Assembly: GCA_017382915.1 (NCBI GenBank)
Contig: JAFNZJ010000090.1
Span: forward strand, 1-16,636
Length of the DNA: 16,636 nucleotides
Source of the DNA: Clostridia bacterium
GTDB lineage: Bacteria; Bacillota; Clostridia; Oscillospirales; Acutalibacteraceae
Direction of reading: 5' to 3'
In this document: piece by piece, positions 8,292-14,213 of the stretch
How the letters are laid out: each line of letters starts with the position of its first letter
Position numbering within the stretch: position 1 is the stretch's first letter
Notes under the pieces: generated by a model
Databases searched by the model: none
Told to the model about the DNA's origin: nothing
The model's input: only the letters and a program-made list of their open reading frames with translations
Translations under genes and position numbers: made by a program

Positions 8292-9461
8292 CTAACCAAT
8301 AAACTCAAAAACGGTGTCCTGAACCGCCTTTTCAACAAGTGGTTCATAATCAAAAAGTGCCTCTGCATCCTGACACTGCTTTATGGTTGGCTTTGTGCGG
8401 GGGTGCTTTGGAGTAAATACGGTACAACAATCTTCATAAGGCTCAATTGATGTTTCAAAGGTATCTATCTTTCTTGAAATTTCAATAATTTCATCCTTAT
8501 CCATACCAATAACGGGGCGGAATACAGGCAAGCTTACCACGGCATCGGTAGTAACCAGTGCAGGCAGGGTTTGGCTTGCAACCTGACCTACGCTTTCACC
8601 CGTTATAAGCGCCAAGCTGCCGCTTTTTTCAGCCAAGCGCTGGCTTATACGCATCATCATACGGCGCATAATAAGTGTAAAATATTCTTCTGGGCATTTT
8701 TCGGCAATGGTTTGCTGAAGTTCGGTAAAGGGAACTATGCCAAGACGAATTGTTCCGCTATACTCTGCCACCTTGCTTAAAAGCTTTTTAACCTTTTGTT
8801 CGGCACGAAGGCTGGTATAAGGCGGGCTTGCAAAATGGATGGCATCAAGTGTAATTCCGCGCTTTGCCATCATCCAAGCCGCAACCGGACTGTCAATACC
8901 GCCCGATATAAGTATGGCGGCACGACCTGCGGTGCCCACCGGCATACCGCCCGCGCCGTGAAGCTGACCTGCGCGTATATAGGCGGCGGTGTCTCTAACC
9001 TCCACCGTTACTACTATTTCAGGGTTGTGAACATCCACCTTAAGGTGATGATAATTTTTAAGCAGTGCACCACCAACAAGACGGGATATTTCGGGCGATG
9101 TAAGTGGGAACTTTTTATCAGACCTTTTTGCCTCCACCTTGAAGGTTTTAACCGACTGCAAAGCATCCTTTAAATAGGGTACACATTTTTCTAAAATGAC
9201 ATTTATATCCTTTTCACAGGCGGCGGCACGGCAAAAGGCAGCAATGCCAAATACCTTTTTAATTTTATCAAGCGCCTGCTCAAAGGGGTAATCATCATAA
9301 AGCGGTTCAATGGTAATGGTGGACTGCGCCCTTGTAATATCTACCGCGCCAAGCCCATTAAGTGTGGACTTGATATTTTTAATAAGCGCGTTTTCAAAAT
9401 TCATTCGGTTAAGACCTTTAAGTGCCAGTTCACCGTTTTTTATTAAAATAATTTCCTTCAT
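8292..9461 (-). CDS. thiI: ThiI: tRNA 4-thiouridine synthase (short form without rhodanese domain)
   Basis: A 389-residue cytoplasmic enzyme that adenylates U8 of tRNA and replaces its oxygen with sulfur to give 4-thiouridine. In some bacteria it also serves thiamine synthesis. The N-terminal NFLD and THUMP regions (about 1-165) bind tRNA. The PP-loop is SGGIDSPV (186-193) and the conserved cysteine pair is in YEDCCTVFTPKHP (C345/C346). The C-terminal rhodanese domain of enterobacterial ThiI is absent, as in Bacillus-type enzymes that take sulfur directly from a partner cysteine desulfurase, which is the gene just upstream. Its ribosome site AGGTGA contains the stop codon of the desulfurase gene, with only 4 nt between the genes, so the two are likely coupled and made together. 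Confidence 0.95.
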   Translation of the reverse strand: MKEIILIKNGELALKGLNRMNFENALIKNIKSTLNGLGAVDITRAQSTITIEPLYDDYPFEQALDKIKKVFGIAAFCRAAACEKDINVILEKCVPYLKDALQSVKTFKVEAKRSDKKFPLTSPEISRLVGGALLKNYHHLKVDVHNPEIVVTVEVRDTAAYIRAGQLHGAGGMPVGTAGRAAILISGGIDSPVAAWMMAKRGITLDAIHFASPPYTSLRAEQKVKKLLSKVAEYSGTIRLGIVPFTELQQTIAEKCPEEYFTLIMRRMMMRISQRLAEKSGSLALITGESVGQVASQTLPALVTTDAVVSLPVFRPVIGMDKDEIIEISRKIDTFETSIEPYEDCCTVFTPKHPRTKPTIKQCQDAEALFDYEPLVEKAVQDTVFEFIG

Positions 9462-9465
9462 TGTA

Positions 9466-10608
9466 TCACCTGTTTTTATTCCTTACAAGGGAGGTTGCAC
9501 CCTTTAAGGCGGTTAAAAATGCATCAATTTCATCGGTAGTGGTATTAGCGCTAAAGCTAAGCCTTAAGGCGCTGTCTACCCTATCATTTTTTAGCCCCAT
9601 TTCACGCAGAACATAACTGCCCTTACCCTTACTGCAGGCGCTACCGCTTGAAACACAAATTAAGCTACGCTCTAAAAAATGAAGCAGAGTTTCAGAACGG
9701 TAACCCAAAAATGAAAGGTTAAGTATATAGGGTGTAGCGTTTTTAGGGGAATTTATTATAACATTATCAAACTGCTGTAAACCGTTACGGCAGTAATCAT
9801 TTATTTCGGCAACCTTTTTAAAGGCATAGGCAGTATTGGGCAATGCCTTAACCGCCGCGCCAAACGCAGCAATGGCAGGCACGGCCTCGGTACCGGAGCG
9901 AAGCCCCTTTTCTTGCCCGCCGCCAAGTAAAAACGGGGGCAAATTTATACCCTTTTTAACATACAGTGCGCCCGCGCCCTTTATACCATGAATTTTATGT
10001 GCGCTAATGCTTAAAAGGTCGGCGCCAAGGGTACTGACATTTATGTTGATTTTGCCAAATGCCTGAACACAGTCAATATGTATTAACGCCTTACTGCTTT
10101 TTTGATTTAAGGCGGTTTTTATTTTTTCCACAGGCAAAATACTGCCAACCTCATTATTAACATACATCATGCTAACCAAAACGGTATCAGGACGAACGGC
10201 ACTACTCAATTCTTCTACCGAAATATTGCCGTTTTCATCAGGCTTTAGATAGGTAACCTCATAGCCGTCTTTTTCAAGCTGCTTAATAGGCTCTAAAACC
10301 GAGGGGTGCTCAATAGCGGTGGTTACAATGTGTTTGCCATTTCGCCTGCCAAGTTTTACTGCGCCGAATATGGCGGTGCTGTTGCTTTCACTACCGCAAG
10401 AGGTAAAGAAAATTTCATCCTCACGGCACAAAAGTTTTTTGGCAATTTCACCCCTGGCAGAGGTTACAATATCTTCGGCAAGCATACCAAACTCATAAAG
10501 CGATGATGGGTTGCCGTAATTATTTTTTATAGCATCTAACGCCGCCTCAGCCGCCTCATTACAAGGCTTGGTGGTGGCACTGTTATCTAAATAAATTAGC
10601 CCTTTCAA
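9466..10608 (-). CDS. Cysteine desulfurase (NifS/IscS family), sulfur donor for ThiI
   Basis: A 380-residue PLP enzyme that removes sulfur from cysteine and carries it as a persulfide. Visible features are the N-terminal YLDNSATT signature, the PLP-stacking histidine in AIEHPSV (H101), the aspartate in HIDCVQAFGK (D179), the PLP lysine in SAHKIHG (K205) and the catalytic cysteine in SSGSACS (C325). Position directly before thiI points to the dedicated tRNA-thiolation desulfurase (NifZ-like in Bacillus) rather than a general Fe-S cluster enzyme; no iscU or sufU gene is present here. I chose the TTG at 10608, which has AAGGGG 7 nt upstream and gives the family's usual N-terminus. An earlier in-frame TTG at 10638 lies at the predicted transcription start and has no ribosome site. 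First gene of the four-gene operon. Confidence 0.93.
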   Translation of the reverse strand: MKGLIYLDNSATTKPCNEAAEAALDAIKNNYGNPSSLYEFGMLAEDIVTSARGEIAKKLLCREDEIFFTSCGSESNSTAIFGAVKLGRRNGKHIVTTAIEHPSVLEPIKQLEKDGYEVTYLKPDENGNISVEELSSAVRPDTVLVSMMYVNNEVGSILPVEKIKTALNQKSSKALIHIDCVQAFGKININVSTLGADLLSISAHKIHGIKGAGALYVKKGINLPPFLLGGGQEKGLRSGTEAVPAIAAFGAAVKALPNTAYAFKKVAEINDYCRNGLQQFDNVIINSPKNATPYILNLSFLGYRSETLLHFLERSLICVSSGSACSKGKGSYVLREMGLKNDRVDSALRLSFSANTTTDEIDAFLTALKGATSLVRNKNR

Positions 10609-10615
10609 AACTATA

Positions 10616-10621
10616 CCCCTT
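10616..10621 (-). promoter_or_regulatory. Ribosome binding site selecting the TTG start of the desulfurase
   Basis: AAGGGG sits 7 nt before the TTG at 10608. This spacing, plus the promoter position, decides between two possible TTG starts. Confidence 0.65.
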
Positions 10622-10642
10622 GTAGCATAATTATACAATTCT

Positions 10643-10671
10643 ATTGTACCATAATACCACTATTTGTACAA
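10643..10671 (-). promoter_or_regulatory. Extended -10 promoter of the desulfurase-thiI-cinA-spoIID operon
   Basis: On the minus strand TACAAT (10643-10648) is preceded by TGG, making an extended -10 element. TTGTAC (10666-10671) is 17 nt upstream as a weak -35. The predicted transcript begins near 10636 and leaves a leader of about 28 nt, too short for a riboswitch. Confidence 0.6.
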
Positions 10672-10717
10672 GGCTTATTTTAAAAAAGTTTTTGACCTTT
10701 GGGTTTAAATTTTTACC

Positions 10718-10747
10718 AAAAAATCCCCCTACTGCTTGGTAGGGGGA
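10718..10747 (-). terminator. Rho-independent terminator of the four-helix-bundle cassette
   Basis: On the minus strand TCCCCCTAC and GTAGGGGGA form a perfect 9-bp stem with a 6-nt loop, followed directly by TTTTTT. It begins 6 nt after the stop codon of the unrecognised 167-residue gene. Confidence 0.92.
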
Positions 10748-10753
10748 ACTAAC

Positions 10754-11257
10754 CTATTTTGCTAAAACGCTTTCATATAGGGGTATATTAAACTTTTTAA
10801 TACACTGAACATAGTCTGCCACTCTAACACAGTTTTCAAGGTCATACTTATCCACACCTTGGAAGGCATATATTTCATCATATAAATTGCAACTGCCCTC
10901 AACTAAAACAAAGCCCGTCGTTAAATCAATACCAACATAAATTGGACAGCCTTGCCAAAACTGCTCTTGATTTTTATATAACCCTTCTCCATCACCTTCA
11001 TTTTTTATTATAAAGGCAATTGGATTAGGTTGTGAATTAAGGGGCAATTTTTGCCTATAAAACTCATTTTTCAAAACTGTTTCGGTAACAGGGCTTAAAT
11101 ATTTTTCTTCAAAATATTCTTCAAGACTATATTTATTTTTCAGGTACTGAAAAACCTCACTACCCTCTTTACGGTTAGGTTGAATTTTATCCTTAAATTC
11201 GTTATATATCGCTTGCCACTCTTTTAATTTTTCTTTACTTCCCGGTCCAAAAATCAT
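10754..11257 (-). CDS. Unrecognised 167-residue protein coupled to a four-helix-bundle protein
   Basis: I do not recognise this family. It is a soluble-looking acidic protein without signal peptide, membrane helix or Cys metal motif. The first half is charged and probably helical (KEKLKEWQAIYNEF near the start). The second half looks more beta-rich, with hydrophobic strands at about residues 80-85 (PIAFII) and 105-120 (PIYVGIDLTTGFVLVEG). The ATG overlaps the stop of the upstream gene as ATGA, and AAAGGAG lies 8 nt before it inside that gene, so translation is coupled and strong. It has its own terminator just downstream. An accessory role together with the upstream gene is likely; any defence or immunity-protein role would be a guess. 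Confidence 0.75.
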   Translation of the reverse strand: MIFGPGSKEKLKEWQAIYNEFKDKIQPNRKEGSEVFQYLKNKYSLEEYFEEKYLSPVTETVLKNEFYRQKLPLNSQPNPIAFIIKNEGDGEGLYKNQEQFWQGCPIYVGIDLTTGFVLVEGSCNLYDEIYAFQGVDKYDLENCVRVADYVQCIKKFNIPLYESVLAK

Positions 11258-11610
11258 TTATTGTTCTCCTTTGCAGTTTTGATTGAGGCGATGAGTATCT
11301 TTTTTATCTCTAAGCAATCATTAAGCAAAGAACTGCTTATTTTATCATCTATATACTCAGACATGTAGAGAAGTTTTATCCAATATTCTGTTTCCGCTGT
11401 TTCTTTTAAAGCAATGTGCATTTTTGAAATAAAATCTGCCACACTTTGACCATAATTTGCTTCATTGATATTTGCGCCAATACTTGTGCCGCTGCGAATT
11501 ATTTGTTTTGATATAACTGTTTCTTTTTTATTCTTAATCAAATATTGATGCAGTTTTATAATTCTTGCAGCAAAAGCTATTGATTTATCTATTAATAAAT
11601 TTTCTTTCAT
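11254..11610 (-). CDS. Four-helix-bundle protein (23S rRNA intervening-sequence family)
   Basis: A 118-residue helical protein of the family first noted inside 23S rRNA intervening sequences (S23 / four helix bundle, TIGR02436-like). It shows the hallmark RSGTSIGANINEA (residues 39-51) and the later ALKETAETEYW segment (67-77). The family is widespread in accessory DNA and its molecular function is not established. I start at the ATG at 11610, with AGGCGGTG (11617-11624) 6 nt upstream; a GTG at 11619 lies inside that ribosome site. No rRNA is nearby, so this is a free-standing copy. It shares an ATGA overlap with the following unknown gene and has its own promoter. The pair sits beside a tRNA cluster, a common insertion place for accessory genes. 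Confidence 0.88.
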   Translation of the reverse strand: MKENLLIDKSIAFAARIIKLHQYLIKNKKETVISKQIIRSGTSIGANINEANYGQSVADFISKMHIALKETAETEYWIKLLYMSEYIDDKISSSLLNDCLEIKKILIASIKTAKENNK

Positions 11611-11632
11611 ATGATGCACCGCCTTTTAAAAT

Positions 11633-11661
11633 ATTATAGCAAAAAACTCAATTTAAATCAA
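11633..11661 (-). promoter_or_regulatory. Sigma-A-type promoter of the four-helix-bundle cassette
   Basis: On the minus strand TTGATT (11656-11661) and TATAAT (11633-11638) are 17 nt apart. The -10 is perfect and the -35 matches at four positions. Its upstream edge touches the inverted-repeat tract. Confidence 0.7.
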
Positions 11662-11769
11662 TTATTCATTATTCACTAGCGTAAGCGACTTCATCATTCA
11701 TTATTCATTAAAAAATCCGTTCTTTTATTTAATGAATAATGAATATTGAATAATGAAAAATGAATAATA
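11661..11769. repeat. AT-rich inverted-repeat tract built from ATTCATT/AATGAAT units
   Basis: Copies of ATTCATTATTCATT run along the left side and AATGAATAATGAAT along the right. The best arms, 11696-11710 and 11730-11744, are a perfect 15-bp inverted repeat around a 19-nt spacer. Degenerate outer copies extend to 11661 and 11769. No open frame or transposase is present, so this could be a small non-autonomous repeat or the edge of the inserted two-gene cassette. It fills the gap between that cassette and the tRNA terminator. Confidence 0.7.
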
Positions 11770-11770
11770 C

Positions 11771-11812
11771 AAAACAAAAATCCGCCCTCTTGCGAGAACG
11801 GATTTTTGTTTT
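11771..11812 (-). terminator. Rho-independent terminator of the tRNA cluster
   Basis: A long hairpin with arms beginning AAAACAAAAATCCG and ending CGGATTTTTGTTTT, an inner stem with two G-T pairs, and a GCAA tetraloop. It starts at the last base of the tRNA-Arg CCA end. The flanking A and T runs make it able to act in either direction. Confidence 0.93.
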
Positions 11813-11888
11813 GGTACGCCGGAAGGGATTCGAACCCCCGACCTTTTGGTTCGTAGCCAAACACTCTATCCAACTGAGCTACCGGCGC
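11812..11888 (-). tRNA. tRNA-Arg (anticodon ACG)
   Basis: A 77-nt cloverleaf with encoded CCA. The acceptor stem is GCGCCGG with CCGGCGT (first pair G-U). The D arm begins AGCTCAGTTGG, the anticodon loop is CTACGAA and the T arm contains GGTTCGAATCC. The ACG anticodon, read as ICG after deamination, decodes CGN arginine codons. It is the last tRNA of the cluster. Confidence 0.97.
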
Positions 11889-11893
11889 TTATT

Positions 11894-11968
11894 TGGTGAC
11901 CCGGACGGGAATCGAACCCGTGTTACCGCCGTGAAAGGGCGGTGTCTTAACCGCTTGACCACCGGGCC
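11894..11968 (-). tRNA. tRNA-Glu (anticodon TTC)
   Basis: A 75-nt cloverleaf with encoded CCA. The acceptor stem is GGCCCGG with CCGGGTC, the anticodon loop is CTTTCAC and the T arm contains GGTTCGATTCC. It is separated from tRNA-Arg by 5 nt, so the two must be cut from one precursor. Confidence 0.97.
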
Positions 11969-12008
11969 ATATGAAAGAGCACCGATATTTCAGCACCCCT
12001 TCTAAGGA

Positions 12009-12085
12009 TGGTAGCGGCAGTCGGATTTGAACCAACGACACTTCGGGTATGAACCGAATGCTCTAGCCAACTGAGCTATGCCGCC
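12009..12085 (-). tRNA. tRNA-Met, elongator type (anticodon CAT)
   Basis: A 77-nt cloverleaf with encoded CCA. The acceptor stem is GGCGGCA with TGCCGCT and the anticodon loop is TTCATAC. The 5' GGCGG and 3' GCCGCTACCA resemble Bacillus elongator tRNA-Met. The paired first position and the lack of initiator features argue against the initiator; the acceptor also differs from tRNA-Ile2, which shares the CAT anticodon. First tRNA of the transcript, 40 nt before tRNA-Glu. Confidence 0.93.
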
Positions 12086-12113
12086 AAATATGCACAAGTC
12101 GTGCGACTAGATT

Positions 12114-12142
12114 ATTATAATGGCTTGTACTCCAAAAGTCAA
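12114..12142 (-). promoter_or_regulatory. Strong sigma-A-type promoter of the tRNA-Met-Glu-Arg cluster
   Basis: On the minus strand TTGACT (12137-12142) and TATAAT (12114-12119) are 17 nt apart, near consensus. Transcription should start near 12107, about 22 nt before tRNA-Met. Confidence 0.88.
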
Positions 12143-12272
12143 GACTTTTTTTGCCATTTTTATAAAAGAATTTAAAAATTATTAAAATAGCATAAATGGT
12201 ACATATTTTATATTATTGGCTATGCAATATATGCCCAAAATTTTGCTTTTTTGAGTTCCGACTGCCGTTATT

Positions 12273-13040
12273 TTATTTTTGAGTTTTAAGCCAAGTATTC
12301 ATAATTATTTTTACAGGTAGTATTTTGCCCAATACATATAGTATTTTACTATACCACCCCACTATTGAAACCATTCTGCCCTTTTTGGTTGCCTTTAAGC
12401 CCTGCTTTACCACCCTTTCAGGTGTTTGCATAAAGGTATACTTGGTAACTGCATTTGGGTTTTTGGTTTTTGTAGCTGTAGCAAAAAACGGGGTATCAAC
12501 CCAACCGGGGCAAAGTGCGGTAACGCTAATGCCTTTGGGTTTAAGCTCAACACTAAGCGCCCTGGAATAGTTAAGCACAAAAACCTTGCTTGCGGCATAA
12601 ACCGACATAAGCGGCAAAGGCTGAAATGATGATATTGAACAAACCTGTAAAATTTTTGCCCCCTGACGCATAAAAGGTATAACAACATTGGTAACACCCA
12701 CTAATGCGCGGCAGTTTAAATCAATCATACCAAGGGCGGCGAGGTTTTCAATATCGGCATAACTGCCAAATTTGCCGTAGCCTGCACAGTTTATAAGAAG
12801 GCCTACATCCTTACCCGACTGCTTTAAAAGGTCACAAAGCTCATCAAAGCAGGCTTCCTTTGTTAAATCCATAGGTATTGCCTTAAGCGGAATGTCGGTT
12901 ATGTCTTTTAATTCATTTAAAAGATTTTCCCTGCGGGCAACTGCCCAAATTTCGGTAATATTATTAAAATAACTGCTAAGTTTATTTACAAATTCCCTTC
13001 CTATACCGGACGATGCACCTGTAATAATAGCAATTGACAT
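12273..13040 (-). CDS. Short-chain dehydrogenase/reductase (SDR), classical type
   Basis: A 255-residue Rossmann-fold oxidoreductase, likely NAD(P)H-dependent. It has TGASSGIG (7-14), NCAG (84-87), the structural asparagine near N109, a catalytic serine at S135 or S137, and the YAASK motif with Y148 and K152, followed by PGWVDTP (178-184). Length is typical. The C-terminal 30 residues are hydrophobic and basic (VGWYSKILYVLGKILPVKII), which suggests membrane association, as in SDR-family acyl or sterol-type reductases. The substrate cannot be read from sequence. The ATG is preceded by AAAGGAAGG. It is monocistronic with its own promoter; I see no clear terminator in the 130 nt between it and the tRNA promoter. 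Confidence 0.9.
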   Translation of the reverse strand: MSIAIITGASSGIGREFVNKLSSYFNNITEIWAVARRENLLNELKDITDIPLKAIPMDLTKEACFDELCDLLKQSGKDVGLLINCAGYGKFGSYADIENLAALGMIDLNCRALVGVTNVVIPFMRQGAKILQVCSISSFQPLPLMSVYAASKVFVLNYSRALSVELKPKGISVTALCPGWVDTPFFATATKTKNPNAVTKYTFMQTPERVVKQGLKATKKGRMVSIVGWYSKILYVLGKILPVKIIMNTWLKTQK

Positions 13041-13082
13041 AACTTTTTACCTTCCTTTAACAATGCAAAATAATTTTACTGT

Positions 13083-13111
13083 ATTTTACCATAAATTAAG
13101 TTTCATTGCAA
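13083..13111 (-). promoter_or_regulatory. Extended -10 promoter of the SDR gene
   Basis: On the minus strand TTGCAA (13106-13111) and TAAAAT (13083-13088) are 17 nt apart, and TGG precedes the -10. The start codon is about 36 nt downstream of the predicted transcript start. Confidence 0.6.
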
Positions 13112-13185
13112 CGGGTAGTTCTTAAAGACAAACTTTAAGCATAGTATTTTAAAAAAGAATTTATTTAAAAATGAGGGAATTTATT

Positions 13186-14118
13186 ATGAGCCTTAATATA
13201 TTTTGCCCCGAAGGTAGGCTTTTAGGCACAGAGGGCAACCTTAAAAAAACCGCCACCCCTATGTCGCTGACCGAAGCCGAGGCAAAGGAGGATATTTTAG
13301 AAGGCGTTGCCGTTATGTGTGATGCCGACCACAACCTTATAGTTGACCTTGGTTGTATGAAGGGTATAATCCCTCGAAATGAGGGGGCAATAGGCATTGA
13401 GGAGGGCACCGTGCGTGACATTGCCCTTATAACCCGCGTTGGCAAGCCTGTAAGCTTTACCGTAAAAAGGGTTTGTACCGGGGCAGGCGGAAAACTGTAT
13501 GCCGAGCTTTCACGAAAAAGCGCCCAAATTAAATGTATGGAGCAGTTTTTAAAGCTTAAACCACCCGGCTCAGTAATTGATGCAAAGGTAACCCATTTAG
13601 AAACCTTTGGTGCCTTTTGTGATATTGGCTGTGGCATTATTGCACTGCTTCCCATTGATGCAATATCGGTATCACGCATATCACACCCTAAAGACCGCTT
13701 TTCGGTTGGGGATGATATAAAGGTAATAATAAAATCTGTTGATAGCGATGGCCGAATAACCCTAACCCATAAAGAACTGCTTGGTAACTGGCAGGAAAAC
13801 GCCGATTTTTTTAAAGAGGGTCAAACTGTATCGGGTATAATACGGTCGGTTGAAAGCTATGGCATTTTTGTAGAGCTGGCGCCAAATCTGGCAGGTCTTG
13901 CCGAGCCTAAATTCGGTGCCGAGTCGGGTATGCAGGCCAGTGTTTACATAAAAAGTATTATCCCCGAAAAAATGAAGGTTAAGCTTATTATCATTGACAG
14001 CTTTTTTGGGGACAGGGTAAACAGCATTAAGTATTTTTATAATGAAAATAAAATGGACTTTTGGCGTTATTCACCCGAAAACTGCCATAAAAATATCTTC
14101 ACCGACTTTACTGTATAA
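13186..14118 (+). CDS. S1-repeat RNA-binding protein (ribosomal protein S1-like)
   Basis: A 310-residue protein with three S1/OB-fold segments, at about residues 38-110, 127-197 and 210-272. The second is the best, with GSVIDAKVTHLETFGAFCDIG and the closing GRITLTHKELL. The third has VSGIIRSVESYGIFVELAP. The first is divergent and the third lacks the usual closing SxR segment. S1 repeats bind single-stranded RNA; short S1-like proteins in Firmicutes are thought to help translation or RNA turnover, and the exact role here is unknown. I start at the ATG at 13186, because GAGGGA lies 8 nt upstream; the earlier in-frame ATG at 13171 has none. No convincing promoter or GC-rich terminator borders it, so read-through into spoIIE is possible. 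Confidence 0.85.
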   Translation: MSLNIFCPEGRLLGTEGNLKKTATPMSLTEAEAKEDILEGVAVMCDADHNLIVDLGCMKGIIPRNEGAIGIEEGTVRDIALITRVGKPVSFTVKRVCTGAGGKLYAELSRKSAQIKCMEQFLKLKPPGSVIDAKVTHLETFGAFCDIGCGIIALLPIDAISVSRISHPKDRFSVGDDIKVIIKSVDSDGRITLTHKELLGNWQENADFFKEGQTVSGIIRSVESYGIFVELAPNLAGLAEPKFGAESGMQASVYIKSIIPEKMKVKLIIIDSFFGDRVNSIKYFYNENKMDFWRYSPENCHKNIFTDFTV

Positions 14119-14143
14119 TAAAAAATTTTTATTGACAACCGTA

Positions 14144-14177
14144 GTCTACAAACTTCGCCACCATAAAAAGGTATAAT
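14144..14177 (+). promoter_or_regulatory. Candidate Spo0A-controlled promoter of spoIIE
   Basis: A perfect TATAAT at 14172-14177 lies 36 nt before the spoIIE start. Just upstream are two 0A-box-like heptamers on the same strand, GTCTACA (14144-14150) and TTCGCCA (14154-14160). They match TTCGACA at 5 and 6 of 7 positions and are spaced exactly 10 bp, as in known tandem 0A boxes. No good -35 exists at 17 nt, which fits an activator-dependent promoter. A TTGACA at 14132 is too far away (34 nt) to pair with this -10. Confidence 0.4.
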
Positions 14178-14213
14178 AAACAGAAAAGATGTTAAAAAAA
14201 GGGATGGTGCGCT

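Noticed and set aside
7880..8302. 140-residue open frame on the plus strand opposite CinA
   Set aside because: Antisense to the conserved MoCF domain with no domain of its own and no ribosome site.
11760..12005. 81-residue open frame on the plus strand
   Set aside because: Runs antisense through tRNA-Arg and tRNA-Glu and the terminator; typical spurious frame over tRNA genes.
12255..12266. TCCGACTGCCG on the plus strand, an 11-bp inverted match to the 3' part of tRNA-Met, considered as an attachment-site remnant
   Set aside because: Too short, in inverted orientation, and no integrase or mobile genes lie between the copies; chance is likely.
13161..13679. 172-residue open frame on the minus strand
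   Set aside because: Antisense to the S1-repeat gene, whose domains clearly define the coding strand.
14116..14135. A/T palindrome after the S1 gene considered as a terminator
   Set aside because: The stem has no G or C pairs, so it is unlikely to stop transcription.
14132..14137. TTGACA upstream of spoIIE taken as a -35
   Set aside because: It is 34 nt from the only good -10 (TATAAT at 14172) and no -10 lies at 16-18 nt.
14141..14149. GTAGTCTAC palindrome considered as a BlaI/MecI-type operator
   Set aside because: Only one short copy, and no BlaI-type regulator or beta-lactam gene in the window; the tandem 0A-box reading fits the neighbouring sporulation gene better.
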